Shown here: one piece after another, positions 21,790 through 33,744 of the stretch
Position numbering within the stretch: the stretch's first letter is position 1
How the letters are laid out: every line of letters begins with the position of its first letter
NCBI RefSeq assembly: GCF_032452875.1
Contig: NC_083871.1
Span: forward strand, 10,655,692-10,719,691
Source of the DNA: Bos javanicus
Taxonomy: Eukaryota > Chordata > Mammalia > Artiodactyla > Bovidae
DNA length: 64,000 bases
Direction of reading: 5' to 3'
The notes under the pieces: generated by a model
What the model was told of the DNA's origin: nothing
Databases searched by the model: none
The model's input: the letters and a program-made list of their open reading frames with translations, nothing else
Made by a program: the position numbers and the translations under genes

Positions 21790-21993
21790 AATGCTCTTGA
21801 AAGTGAAAGTCGCTCAGTCTCGTCTGACTCTTTGCAACCCCATGGACTATACAGTCCATGGAATTCTCCAGGCCAGAATCCTGGAGTGGGTAGCTGTTTC
21901 CTCCTCCAGGGGATCTTCTCAACCCAGGGACTGAATCCAGGTCTCCCACATTGCAGGCAGATTCTTCACCAGCTGAGCTACCAGGGAAGCCCA
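21790..21993 (-). repeat. Bov-tA SINE
   Basis: Antisense: aaagtgaaagtcgctcagtc to gagctaccagggaagccc. Directly follows another antisense SINE. Confidence 0.92.
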
Positions 21994-22007
21994 AAAATTG
22001 GCTTTGT

Positions 22008-22096
22008 GGGATCTTAGTTCCCTGACCAGGGGTTGAACCTGGGTCCCCTGAAGTGGAAGCACAGCGTCCTAACCACTGGACTGCCAGGGAATTCCC
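22008..22096 (-). repeat. CHR-2-like SINE, truncated
   Basis: Antisense: gggatcttagttccctgacc to ccactggactgccagggaat. Third antisense SINE in a row. Confidence 0.8.
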
Positions 22097-23589
22097 CCCA
22101 AAATAATGCTCTTACTTCAAGACCTTTCTTCATCAAGTGTTCTACAACTTGCCATCAACTGTTCTTACAACTTGTAAGAACAATTGTAACCTGTTCTATA
22201 ACTGAAAATTATTCTAACAACTCAAATTATATTAACTAAAACCTGTTAAGGTCACTACCTTTCATTTAACCCCTGCTCCCCAATGAAACACGCCCCCCAC
22301 CAACTCCCTTAGCTTCAGGAAACTTGGACTTCTTCAAGCCATTCCATTCTGTGTCATCTACTCCCATGGCTAAAATCAGGAACATGTTATTACTTAACTT
22401 TGATCCTTTTTTTTTTAATTAAAAATTTAAAAGTCACTTTAATTACATTTATTTGAATGTCAAAATACCACTTAAATTCACATAAACTTCTTAGCATAAT
22501 TAATTAAACGTGGAAAGCAACTTCTTCAAACATCATTCATTAAATCTGTCAATTCCCTCACCTCTTTGGTTCTGAGGTCATTCTATCTCATCCTCTATGC
22601 AAAGATTAACCTCAGTTAGCGCAAATGCTGTCTTTCTCAGCTGTTCTACCTGTGCTTCAGAGAGCTGTTAAGTGGGGAAGTGGCCACATACGTGTCTACT
22701 ATTAATACGAAGTCAGTCTCTAACCCTGACGACGACGCTGCTGCCAGGGATCATACAGGTCCCTAGTTAGCTCTTGTGGTGTCCCTGTAGGTGAAATTCT
22801 CACCGCTGTCCCTCTACTTTATCAGCTCTCTTCCTCTCCAAACACACTAGAGTGCACTCCACTTGAGAGAGAAAAACAGGCCACCAAGGGATGTTACCAA
22901 CGTCCCGGGCGCAACCCACCCGTTGATGAGCACTGGCAATCTACCTGTCTCCCTCACCTCCTCGTGGGAAAACCTTCCTGCCTTCCCTGCAGTGTTCCTC
23001 TTCCTCCTGTGCTCTGAATCGCCTGCATTCCAGCTTCCTCAAGTCCTGCCCTCACTCTACTAACCATTGCCCTTCCTACTGTATCTGGGACTTCCCCTTC
23101 TCTTGTCCCTTGACCATGAACAACCAAAGCAACCCCCTTCCTTCCTTGGCCAATGGTCTTCAGGGTGCACACTTTCTCATTCCCCACCCACACCACATCC
23201 AAACGGTGAATGGGAACACAATGGCTCTTGCAAGATCACCAATAAGCACTTGACTCGCTACAACCAAGAAGTTCCACTCCTAACTGAGTCCTGCTTCGGC
23301 ATTTCACATGGGATCCATCCTTCCTCTTCACTGTTCTTCAAAAAGGAAAGATATTCTAAGTGTCTGATTAGAAGTGTCACGCATATTCACTGTTAAATGT
23401 GGAAAAATCAAAACACAAGGGGGAAAAAAGACGTAAGACATGAGATAACAGGAATCTGAACCAGAACACTAAAGAAGAAAAGAGGGGAAAGACAATCCAA
23501 GAGACGAATGCAATCTGTTAATGCTTATTTCCAGAGGTCAACTTTACAGAGCCATCTTCTGAGGACTCTGCTACATCTCCCAGTTAGAC
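22097..23589. other. Intronic interval, nothing recognised
   Basis: AT-rich at 22400-22560, pyrimidine-rich at 22780-23130. No repeat or gene that I can name with confidence. Confidence 0.5.
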
Positions 23590-23715
23590 AATGGGTGTAC
23601 TTGGGCCTGCTACTTAACGCCTACCTTCCCTTCCCTCGCATCCAGCCTTGGTTTCCTCATCTGTAAAATGGGGATAACACTCTCTTGAGGGCGGCTGTGA
23701 GAACGAAAAACACTG
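23590..23715 (-). repeat. MIR SINE
   Basis: Antisense MIR: tacttgggcctgctacttaa, then ggtttcctcatctgtaaaat and ggggataacact, a clear MIR core. Confidence 0.8.
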
Positions 23716-23874
23716 AATTTCCTGGCTTGTCCATTGGGTTCAGAACTGGTGCCATGGAATCAAGAGAGGACCTGCCATTAGCAGTGGTGTCCAGCAACAC
23801 CCTAGGTTTAGACTCATCTAGTTTCTCCAGCTGGGACATGAACAATCTCCAACTTTCCAAACAGCCATTCTGGT

Positions 23875-24078
23875 GGTGGCGCTCAGTTGCTCAGGTGTGT
23901 TCGACTCTGGAGCCTGCAGCCCGCTGGGCTCCTCTGCCTATGGGATGTCCCAGGCAAGAATACTGGAGGGAGTTTTCATTTCCTTCTCCAGGGGATCCTC
24001 CCAATCCAGGGCTCAAAGCCACGTCTCTTGTGTCTCCTGCATTGGCAGGCGGTCTCTTTACCACTCAGCCACCAAGGT
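23875..24078 (-). repeat. Bov-tA SINE
   Basis: Antisense: gtggcgctcagttgctcagg to ctcagccaccaagg. Confidence 0.88.
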
Positions 24079-25309
24079 CAGCAAACACTACCACGTGCAT
24101 CCTAGAGGATGCATCTTTAAAGCAGTTATTACTTTATTTACATCAAGTGTTATGTTGCCTGTTCTTAATTTTGAAAGACTAAAGATTGCTAGCATTTTAG
24201 GTCCTGAAGCGTCCTCAGAAATCATCTGTTACTGTTCACTGAATGTTTTGCATGTCCCTTTTTTGTATAAGACCCAACTTTCTAAGGTGGCTTCAGGTTG
24301 CTTTTTAGCCTGTTCCTGGGGACTGTTTTCTGTTGACATTCTCTCAAAAGGGTGTTTCCATGAGATAATAACAATATGCTATAAAATGCAATATAGCTTT
24401 TTACTCAATCAACATATTTGTTCAGAAGCTACTACTAAGTAGGGAAACACATTCCTAATGGATTTTCTTACATAATTAACTTTGGTTGCTTTCCCAGCTT
24501 AAATAAGAATGAGAATTTGTGATACTGTTCCCTTATGTTATGCATTAATGCTGAACTGCGTGCATTTCAATACAGAGAGGCGGAGAGGAGTGAAAAGAAC
24601 ACTTAGCTTCTCTGGGTCCAAAAAATGGTCTTTACAAGGGTTTTTATTATAGGTCATAAAACACTGCTTACCACAATGTACCTCTTCCTTGAAAAAGAGA
24701 AGAAATCCCTGCAGTGGTGAGAAGCCGAAAACAACACCCTGAGAGTGTTCGTGCCTCCTTCCCATAAACACATCTGTGTGTGTTATCTGTTCTGGGTCAA
24801 GCCGCGTGCACAGCTGTTTAAGGGGGCTCAGAAGAGGCGGCGCTTCAGCAGTTGCTAGTTCATGTTGTTTTAAGGACTGAGTTTTTAAGCTGGCAGCCTG
24901 TTAGGAGAGAGGCGGCAAATGCATCTCCAGGGGAAGGAGGAACAAACGCTCCTGGCTAGTAAGTTCGTCCACGGACAGGAAGAAGAGACTCTGGGTGGTC
25001 ATATCTAGACACGAAAAGCAGGGAGGCCAAGAGAAAACAGGGGATCTTTAGGCTAGAGGGAACAGAAGAGCATTCGCCAAGGCAAAAGTAAACAAAACAC
25101 CCAGAATCTAACGACTATCTTACTGTACAAAGAATTCAGCAAGTTAGTGTTAAAGTAGCCAATGCAATAGGAATTGTCTAGGGAAAGATGGATGGCACCA
25201 AGGCTAGGAAGCTTAGTCTTGGGAGCAGCCAGGTACTAAGCACAGGTAAATTTTATATAGCAAGTGTTGTTCTGGTTTAAGGATGCCTCTCCCCTAAATG
25301 CAGGATCAT
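24079..25309. other. Intronic interval, nothing recognised
   Basis: No repeat or gene named. Confidence 0.5.
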
Positions 25310-25319
25310 GGTCTTTTAT

Positions 25320-25840
25320 TTTTTTATTATTATTTTTAGGAAAAAAAAAAGTAATTGGAGGATAATTGTTTTACACTGTTGTGCTGGTTTCGGCTGTACA
25401 ACGCAAGGTGGTGATTTAGCCGCTCAGTCGTGTCCAACCCTTGTGACCCCATGGACTGCAGCCCACCAGGCTTCTCTGTCCGTGCAGTTCTTCAGGCAAG
25501 AATACCCAAGTGTTTTGCCATTTCCTTCTCCAGGGGATCTTTCTGACCCATAGATTGAACCCGAATCTCCTGCTTGGCAGGCAGATTCTCTACCACTGAG
25601 CCACAACCAAGTGAATCAGCTCTAAGTATGTACATGTCCCCTGCCTCTTGAATCTCATGCCCCCACCCCCAGCCTGCCCCACCCCTCTAAGTCATCGGAG
25701 AATGCTATGCCGAGCTCCCTGGGCTATACAGCAACTCCCCAACTTCCCACACTTTACCCAAGGCAGCGCACACACGTCAGTGCTGCGCTCTCAATTCATC
25801 CCATCCTCTCCCTCCCTCACTGTGAGGATGCCAGTCTTGA
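25320..25840 (-). mobile_element. Ruminant L1 3' region, antisense, split by a SINE
   Basis: Antisense L1 3' untranslated sequence at 25345-25407 (ggaggataattgttttacac) resumes after the SINE at 25607 (agtgaatcagctctaagtat through catcccatcctctccctccc). The SINE at 25408-25606 was inserted into it. Confidence 0.78.
25408..25606 (-). repeat. Bov-tA SINE inserted in L1
   Basis: Antisense: ggtggtgatttagccgctca to tctaccactgagccacaacc. Confidence 0.88.
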
Positions 25841-26499
25841 ACATACCCCTCTAGTCTTTAAATTTTTTTCCTGGCCCACCTAAAATTCCCAGTTAGCCTT
25901 CTGGATCATTCTCTTTCTAGGAACCACAAAAATTATCTTCCACTGATCCTCCAAGGCCTCACCTTAGTAAACACCTGCCCATCCCGACTTCTACGATTAA
26001 GACTGGGAACGGTCACCTGTCCTGGTCTCCAATTCCACCTGAGCTTTCAGCACCACCTTCTCTGGGTCTCTGGCAAGCTCCCTTTTGCTGTCCACAACAG
26101 TGACCACAAACATGCAGCATTTGTGTGTGTTTCCAGTCATGTGTCTCAAAAGAATCTTAAATTCTAAATTCTGCCTTCACCTCCTCAATTCACTCATTCC
26201 TGGCTCCAACAGTTATATTCTGAGCATCCAAAGTCATACTGGCAGATGGGACCTCTCCCCAGAGGGTCAGACATGCTTCCTGCTCAGCTTTTCTAGAATA
26301 TTCCACACCAACTGATCTCAGTATGTCCTCAGATAGCAACACAGTTTCATCACCGTGATCAAACTTTGCAGTCTGCACTTCTTATCTTAAATACCGGCAC
26401 CACTGCCCACCCGAATGATCGATCCACAAATTGGACAGACATTTTAGATGCCTTCTCTCCACCCAGCCAGTCCTAGTAATGTGACTCCTAAATTTCCTT
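25841..26499. other. Intronic interval, possibly old L2 sequence
   Basis: Pyrimidine-rich text of the kind seen in antisense L2, but too diverged for me to align. Confidence 0.4.
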
Positions 26500-27110
26500 T
26501 CAAATCCTATCTCTACATTCCTTCTCGAGTTGCCAGTACCTCTTCCCTGTATGACTGCAATGTGTCCCAACACAACCCCTGTCCTTAGATTTAAGCATGC
26601 ATTTTAAATCTCTCTTCCCCATAATGTTAACTAAATGATATTTCTGAAATGGAAATCTTCTTCGTACAGAAGTCACCTACTGTTCATTAGAAGACAAAGG
26701 TAGAACCTGGCTGTTTCCTAAAGCACTTTCATGTCTGATCTTGATCTGCCTCTGGTCGCATTTCCAGCTGTTTCTATGCCCTGAAGATGATTAGCTCTGT
26801 GCTATCTTTGCCCCTCTGCAATGCTACTCCCCGTGCCTGGGAAGTCCCTCCACCATCCTGCTCCACAATGCATACATCTTGTCCATCCGATTCTTTGCCA
26901 TCTGTCTTCCAAGACTTACTTTAAGAAGATCTTGGCCAAGTCCTGAGCAAACCTCCTCACACCCACAGGCTAAGCCTGGCGCCCCCTTCTATCGTCCCAT
27001 AGCACTCAGGGGTAGTTCTGTTAGGGATTATACCCTCCTTTTCTGTAATCAGGATGTCTTCCTCCCCACACTAGAGCCCCTCGATGCTAAGGAAGAACCT
27101 AGAAATGCAA
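26500..27110 (-). repeat. L2 LINE, antisense (old)
   Basis: The antisense L2 pattern is visible: tgcccctctgcaatgctact, cgtgcctgggaagtccctcc, cttccaagacttactttaag and cgtcccatagcactcagggg. Confidence 0.6.
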
Positions 27111-27219
27111 GTGGAGTGAGAAAAACAAAGGAGCATTTTACAGGTGTGTTTTTTAACCCAGGCGCTCCACATACACTATTTCTTTAATTTCACAGCCACC
27201 CCTTGAGTAAACTCATAGT

Positions 27220-27445
27220 CACTACTCTAAGTTTGTGTCCCAGGCCAGCTCTGGAGGCAGGCGCTGTGCTCGGCCGGAGAACCACAGTGCCTGGTCTCAC
27301 GGCCCTCCTGGTGGAGCAGAAAGGAAGCCGATTCTGGAGGTCAGGAAGGAGCCTCCCACCCAGGGCTGGCTCCACCCGACCAGGCACCCCGCGTGCACGT
27401 GGCCGCCTCAGCCGTTCAGTGCACAGTCTGAAGGTAATGAACAAA
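27220..27445. other. GC-rich, CpG-containing unique patch
   Basis: More GC and CpG than its neighbours (for example 27260-27285 and 27375-27415), no SINE or LINE matched. Overlapping open frames at 27190-27516 on both strands follow from composition. Function unknown. Confidence 0.4.
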
Positions 27446-27449
27446 CCAT

Positions 27450-27800
27450 GTTTTGACAATGTGCTATGACCCAGCGATTCCACTTCTAGGAATTCACCCA
27501 ACAGGACCAACAGCACAGTTCAGAGTAAGTCAATACCAGTGGGTCAATGCTATTTTGTCTGAAAGAGTAAAAAAAAACAACAAAAAAACCCCACTTAAAA
27601 TGTCTACCAATAAGGGAATAGTTTAATAAATTGTGATGAGTCTACAATGTAATAACAAGCAGCCGTTAGAAAGAACCTGGGTAATTCTAACACGCTAACT
27701 AGATAAATTAATAAGTAAAAGAACATGCCTTAGGGTAACACATACAGTTTGATTCACTTTGATAAAAGGAAAAGTGTACGTATCTATGTACGTGTGAACA
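27450..27800 (+). repeat. Old L1 3' fragment
   Basis: Sense L1-like order: atgacccagcgattccactt, ctaggaattcacccaac, then tgtctaccaataagggaata and a degraded 3' untranslated part. Confidence 0.6.
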
Positions 27801-27966
27801 TGTCTGCATTATGGTGGCCAGATCAGACACAGGACACCGGGTTACGGTGCAGTTTCCGATGACCAACAGGTACATTTTTAGTTTAAACATGTCCCTTGCA
27901 ATATAAAGGACATATTTATATGAACAAATTTTTTGTGGTTTGTTGAAATTCAAATTTAACTGAAAG

Positions 27967-29096
27967 TCCAGTTCCAGTCCAGTTCAGTCGCTCAGTCGTG
28001 TCCGACTCTTTGTGACCCCATGAATCGCAGCACACCAGGCCTCCCTGTCCATCACCAACTCCTGGAGTTCACTCAGACTCATGTCCATCGAGTTCGTGAT
28101 GCCATCCAGCCATCTCATCCTCTGTCGTCCCCTTCTTCTCCTGCCCCCAATCCCTCCCAGCATCAGAGTCTTTTCCAATGAGTCAACTCTTCGCATAAGG
28201 TGGCCAAAGTATGGAGTTTCAGCTTCAGCATCAGTCCTTCCAATGAACACCCAGGGCTGATCTCCTTTACAATGGACTGGTTGGATCTCCTTGCAGTCCA
28301 AGGGACTCTCAAGAGTCTTCTCCAACACCACAGTTCAAAAGCATCAATTCTTCAGTGCTCAGCTTTCTTCACAGTCCAACCCTCACATCCATACATGACC
28401 ACTGGAAAAACCATAGCCTTGACTAGATGGACCTTTGTTGGCAAAGAAATGTCTCTGCTTTTCAATATGCTATCTAGGTTGGTCATAACCTTCCTTTCAA
28501 GGAGTAAGCGTCTTTTAATTTCATGGCTGCAGTCACCATCTGCAGTGATTTTGGAGCCGGCAAAATAAAGTCTGACACTGTTTCCACGGTTTCCCCATCT
28601 ATTTGCCATGAAGTGGTGGGACCAAATGCCATGATCTTAGTTTTCTGAATGTTGAGCTTTAAGCCAACTTTTTCACTCTCCTCTTTCACTTTCATCAAGA
28701 GGCTTTTTAGTCCCTCCTCACCTTCTGCCATAAGGGTGGTGTTTCTGCATATCTGAGGTTACTGATATTTTTCCCAGCAATCTTGATTCCAGCTTGTGCT
28801 TCTTCCAGGCCATTGTTTCTCATGATGTACTCTGCATATAAGTTAAATAAGCAGGGTGACAATATACAGCCTTGACGTACTCCTTTTCCTATTTGGAACC
28901 AGTCTGTTGTTCCATGTCCAGTTCTAACTGTTGCTTCCTGACCTGCATACAAGTTTCTCAAGAGCTAAGTCAGGTGGTCTGGTATTCCCATCTCTTTCAG
29001 AATTTTCCACACTTTATTGTGATCCACACAGTCAAAGGCTTTGGCATAGTCAATAAAGCAGTCTTTATCTCGTAAATCTACCAACCCAGCCTGTTT
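27967..29096 (-). mobile_element. BovB LINE, 5'-truncated, about 1.1 kb
   Basis: Antisense BovB from its 3' end (ccagttcagtcgctcagtcg) back to the polymerase region coding YAKAFDCVDHNKVW, LLRNLYAGQEATVRTGHGTT, GCILSPCLFNLYAEYIMRN. It is the longest polymerase segment in the window. The reading frame is broken at the YADD active-site codons (28741-28745), where the sequence is one base short, and again near 28560. It cannot encode an active polymerase. Confidence 0.92.
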
Positions 29097-29325
29097 AGTT
29101 GCTTCAGTCGTAACCAAGACTTTGTCGCAACTTCAGACTCTTTGTGACCCTATGGACTGTAGCTCACCAGGTCTCTGCGCAGGAGATTCTCCAGGCAAGA
29201 ATACTGGAATGGGTTGCCATGTCCTCCTACAGGGGAACTTCCTGACCCAGGGATGGAACCATATTTCTTACGTCTCCTGGCAGGTAGGTTCTTTACCACT
29301 AGTGCCACCTGGGAAACCACCAACC
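29097..29325 (-). repeat. Bov-tA SINE
   Basis: Antisense SINE adjoining the 5' end of the BovB: gtcgcaacttcagactcttt to agtgccacctgggaaac. Confidence 0.85.
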
Positions 29326-29545
29326 CCATGTGAACACACATAAAAATGTACAGAAGCCCAGAAGGAGGTACAGGTACAGTTAAAGGGTATAACCTGTGGA
29401 CGTAGGTGTAAAAAGGAGGAACAAAGAGAGGAGACTTCTGCTTTGTTATGTCAAGTTCTTAAAGTGGTCGAATTATAGGTGTTTTTACTTTTCTGTTCTC
29501 TTTTAAAGTTCCCAGTTAAAATTACACATACAGATGCATGTAAGC
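29326..29545. other. Short intronic interval, nothing recognised
   Basis: No repeat or gene named. Confidence 0.5.
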
Positions 29546-29838
29546 TCCCCCCCCCCCGCCCCTTTTTAGGTTGCACTGGGTCTGTTGCGGTGTGCGAGCT
29601 TCCTATTGAGGTAGCTTCTCCTCCTGGGGGCACAAGCTCCAGGGGCTCGGGCTTCAGTGGTTGCAGCACAGCCTCAGCAGTCACGGAGCGTGGCTCCCGA
29701 TGCCTGGGCTGCAGTACTTGTGGTGCAGGAGCTCAGCTGCTCTGCAGCATGTGGGATCTCTCCAGACCAGAGAGAGGACCCGTGTCCCCTGCATTGGCAG
29801 GCGGATTCCTATCCACTGTGTTACCAGAAAAATCCCAA
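29546..29838 (-). repeat. CHR-2-like SINE, long form, preceded by a C-run
   Basis: An 11-base C run (29547-29557) then antisense CHR-2 sequence: ggttgcactgggtctgttgc, gcttcagtggttgcagcaca, gcagcatgtgggatctctcc, cctgcattggcaggcggatt. Confidence 0.78.
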
Positions 29839-30305
29839 ATGTCCCTTCTACTAATGACAATTTTTAACTTACTAGCCAGAAATGTTATACTGTTGAAAAT
29901 AAAAAATTTAGTGTCTCTGATAAAGTTTATGAAACAAGAATAATCCTACAAGGATCATTTATAAAATATACCACAGAAACAAAAATCAGAAAGCTTCAGA
30001 ATTTTCTAAGAAATGATAGCTCCTTTTCTACTTACAGTTAACAGTGTTGCTTTATGTCTTCAACAGACTACTGCTGCTTAAAAATTATGAGTACAGCTTA
30101 CTCAGGTGTTTTTTTTTAACCTCCACTTCCTTACACAGATCCTACAGAAGAACTGGCGCGCAATAAATAAAAGTTTTACTAATTAAGAGAAAGAGATGGT
30201 TCAGAAATACAGTAAAGTAATCCATTTAAGGGAAGAGCTAATGATACGAACAGATTGTCTTTTAGACTCTTATTTAGTCTAACTATTGGAATATTTATCT
30301 ATTCA
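29839..30305. other. AT-rich intronic interval, nothing recognised
   Basis: No repeat or gene named. Confidence 0.5.
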
Positions 30306-30520
30306 CATGGCTCTAGTGGTAAAGAACCTGCCTGCCAATGCAGGAAACATAAGAGACACAGGTTCAATCCCTGGGTTGTGAAGATTCCCTGCAGGAGGGT
30401 ATGGCAACCTACTCCAGTATTCTTGCCTGGAGAATTACATGGACAGAGGTGCCTGACAGGCTGCAGTCCATAGGGTCACAAAGAGTCAGACATGACCGAA
30501 ATGGCTTAGCACACGCACAC
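30306..30520 (+). repeat. Bov-tA SINE
   Basis: Sense: atggctctagtggtaaagaa to agtcagacatgaccgaaatg with a CACAC tail. Confidence 0.9.
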
Positions 30521-30664
30521 TGAAATATTTTATCAACAGAATGAAAGCTAAATCAACAATGCCCTCTTGGAACAACCCCAAACTTTCTTTAGGCTGAGAA
30601 TCAAAAGCTTAAAAGTTTTCAGGAAAAACAACTAGCATGAAATATCCCAAGTAGCACCCATCAT

Positions 30665-30876
30665 GGGGGCTTCCCTTGTGGCTCAGTGGAAAAAACCTGC
30701 TTCCCAGTGCAGAAGACATGGGTTCGGTTGCTGGTTTGGGACCTTTCCCTGCAGGAGGGCATGGCAACCCACTCCAGTATTCTTGCCTGGGGAATTCCAT
30801 GGACAGAGCAGCCTGGTGGGCTACAGTCCACAGGGCCACAAAGAGCTGGACACGACTTGGCAACTAAACAACCACA
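30665..30876 (+). repeat. Bov-tA SINE
   Basis: Sense: gggcttcccttgtggctcag to ctggacacgacttggcaact. Confidence 0.9.
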
Positions 30877-31169
30877 GCAGACCCGTCACAACCAGACTTC
30901 GTCTGCCTTGATTATTTCTAGTCTCTGTTTCTTTCCTGTTCTTTGTTGGAATCGGCATACATGATCTTTCAAAATGGTTTCTGAAGTGTTTTAACTGGCC
31001 TGTAACGCTGAGAGCCAGTTTCTAGAGAGATTTCAGGGTCACCACAGACTCTGTCAGACCTGTGTCTAACAGTGCTTACTGGTGTTTTCTTACTAGCTTA
31101 TACTTCAATATAGTTTACTTTTATTTTATATCTATAGTACTTTTAAGAAAGATATGGTATTTGCACCCC

Positions 31170-31226
31170 CCAGCGCGCGGGCGCGCGCGCACACACACAC
31201 ACGCACGCGCGCACACACACACGCAC
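31170..31226. repeat. Alternating GC/CA tract (potential Z-DNA)
   Basis: Almost perfect purine/pyrimidine alternation, with CG steps at both ends of two CA runs, over more than 50 bases. Such mixed (CG)n(CA)n tracts are the strongest natural Z-DNA formers. Confidence 0.85.
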
Positions 31227-31551
31227 TGTAGTAAAATGGATAAGCTAAAAAGAATTGCTTTTTATCCTTAAAGTTCATAAAATTCTTCTCTTCTGGCACT
31301 GTATTTTCAGTAATTTTTTGGTAGACAAGATGCAGACTGGAAGTGAAAGTTTCTAACAGTTAAAAGCCTAGCTATGAGGCTTCACTACCTGTCCCATCTA
31401 TTTAGTTCATAGTTAAAAACACTTTATTGGAAACTTAAAATGTGCCAATATTTGAATGCCATATCATGAGTTGTCAAAATAGGCTAAAAAGGCATTAAGC
31501 AAAGATTTTGTCTCTGCATTTTTAAAGCGATCAGTAGTGAGAGAGCTCCAC
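31227..31551. other. Intronic interval, nothing recognised
   Basis: No repeat or gene named. Confidence 0.5.
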
Positions 31552-32244
31552 TTTTCCCCCATCTATTTGCCATGAAGTGATGGGACAGGATGACATGATG
31601 TTAGTTTTCTGAATGTTGAGTTCAGATGGGGAAAAAGTGGAAAGAGTGACAGATTTTTATTTTCCTGGGCTCCAAAATCACTGTGAACGGTGACTGCAGT
31701 CACAAAATTAAAAGATGCTTGCTCCTTGTTAGAAAAGCTACAATAAACCTAGACAGCATATTAAAAAGCAGAGACATCACTTTGCTTACAAAAGTCCCTA
31801 TATTCCAGTAGTCAGATACGGATGGGAGAGTTGGACCATAAAGAAGACTGGGCACTGCAGAACTGATGCTTTTGAGCATCAGTTGTTGGAGAAGACTCTT
31901 GAGAATCCCTTGGACAGCAAGGAGATCAAACTAGTCAATCCTAAAGGAAATTAGTCCTGAATATTCATTGGAAGGATTGCTGCTGAAGCTGAAGCTCCAA
32001 TACTTTGGCCACCTGATGCAAAGAGCTGACTCACTAGAAAAGGCCCTGATGCTGGGAAAGACTGAGGGCAAGAGGAGAAGAGGGCAACAGAAGATAAGAT
32101 GGTTGGATGGCATCACTGACTCAATGGACAAACGGTCATTAGTTAGAGCAAACTGCGGGAGATACTGCAGGACAGGGAAGCCTGGCATGCTGCAGTGCAC
32201 GGGGTCACAAAGAGTTGGATACATCTGAGAGACTAAACGACAAC
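31552..32244 (+). mobile_element. BovB LINE, 5'-truncated and 5'-inverted, old
   Basis: 31552-31620 is BovB in antisense (catctatttgccatgaagtg to ttttctgaatgttgag). From 31623 the element runs in sense, starting again at agatggggaaaaagtggaaa, the BovB sequence next to where the antisense arm ends. The rest continues to the 3' end near 32244. Frames are broken throughout. The 5' inversion is the twin-priming layout. Confidence 0.88.
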
Positions 32245-32329
32245 ATAAGAGAGGTCCAGGAGATGATTAAATTATGCCTGATGCTCTGAGTCAAAAGAGA
32301 CAGGAAAGGGTCCATTCAAATTCCTACTC

Positions 32330-32945
32330 ACTGGGAGACTTTAGCATTACCCACAATGTATAAAGAACTCCTAAAAATCAATTAGAAAAGGACACATGAC
32401 CAGTGTTTAAAAATGGTGAAAAGTAAGAACCTGCATTTCACAAAAGAGGAATCTCAAATGTCCAGAGCTTATGAAAACGTTTTTACCCGTATTAGTCTTC
32501 ACAGCATTGAATATTAGAAGCATAACAAGATACCACTACAATGGTTTAAGTTGACAACACCAAGTGTTGATAAACATATGCAGCAAATGACTCTCCCATA
32601 GCATTGATGCAAAAACAAAACAGTTTAAACCACTTGAGAAACTGTTTGGCAGGACTACTGGTACACAGAAGAAAAAAGATTTATCTCACAGATAGGATAT
32701 TGAGTAAGAGAAGCTACATACAAAACAGTACACACTTTCATATGATATAAGCCAGTGAGTGATTATCTTCAGGGAAGGGCCTGTAGACTGGGGATGGTCA
32801 GGAAGAAGCCTTTGGAAATATTCTCCTTCTTGATCTGGATAGTTATTATATTAGCAAAAAAGAAAAAAAAATCAAGTTGTGTGCACAGTTGAGATCAGTG
32901 CATCAACTTTATTATGTCTCCTATACCTCAATTAGAAAAAAATCC
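32330..32945 (+). repeat. Old L1 (L1M-type) 3' fragment
   Basis: Sense pattern: agaactcctaaaaatcaatt, acaagataccactacaatgg, gagaaactgtttggcaggac, cctatacctcaattagaaaa at the end. Confidence 0.65.
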
Positions 32946-33106
32946 CTATCTTTCCAGTATTCATCCAAATCTGGGAATTTTTCCAGTTGAGGCATGCTTT
33001 GCAGGGACCTCTCCAGTAGACTGATCATTAGAGGCCTTATGGACTAGAGAGAGATCTATGTCTTCCTTTGGAAACTACTTCTTCTTACGCCTGAGTAGTA
33101 TAATGT

Positions 33107-33323
33107 GTGCTACGTTGCTTCAGGCATGTCTGACTCTTTGCGACCCCATGGACTGTAGCCACTGTAGACTTCTCTCTCCATGGGATTCTCCAGATAAGAA
33201 CACTGGACTGAGTTGCCATGCTCTCCTCCAGGGGATCTTCCTGACCCAGAGGTTGAACCCATGTCTTTTATGTCTCCTGCATTGGCAGGTGGGTTCTTTA
33301 CCACAAGTGCCACCTGGAAAGCC
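33107..33323 (-). repeat. Bov-tA SINE
   Basis: Antisense: gctacgttgcttcaggcatg to agtgccacctggaaagcc. Confidence 0.9.
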
Positions 33324-33507
33324 AAGTAGAAAAATAGCTTCACCTACTTGCTACCTGTATGAGTTCCTTCATTAGTATTTGGGAGGATGAAACATGTTTT
33401 TCATATCCTATTATAATAATCAGGTAATAGACAGGTGTATAAGTACTTTGAATAGCATTAAGTGTTCAATATTTGGAAGAATCGATGTTTCTTTTTCCTC
33501 ATTCAAC

Positions 33508-33728
33508 GTGTGTGCATGCGTGGTCAGTCATGTCTGACTCTTTGCAACCCCAAGGACTGTAGCCCACCAGGCTCCTCTATCCATGGGATTTTACAGGCAA
33601 GAATACTGGTGTGGGTTGCCATTTCCTCCCCTAGGGGATCTTCTCGACCCAGGGATTGAACCTGTGTCCCCTTTGACTCCTGCACTGGCAGTCAGATTCT
33701 TTACCACTGAGCCACCTGTGAAGCCCTT
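33508..33728 (-). repeat. Bov-tA SINE with 10-base target duplication
   Basis: Antisense SINE from gcatgcgtggtcagtcatgt to gagccacctgtgaagccctt. ctcattcaac flanks it at 33498-33507 and 33729-33738. Confidence 0.9.
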
Positions 33729-33744
33729 CTCATTCAACACTATG

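Noticed and set aside
21434..21994. 186-codon minus-strand open frame
   Set aside because: Made of two adjacent antisense SINEs plus short flanks.
29547..29557. C-run as a possible i-motif or quadruplex
   Set aside because: Only one long run and one short run; the pattern for four strands is not met.
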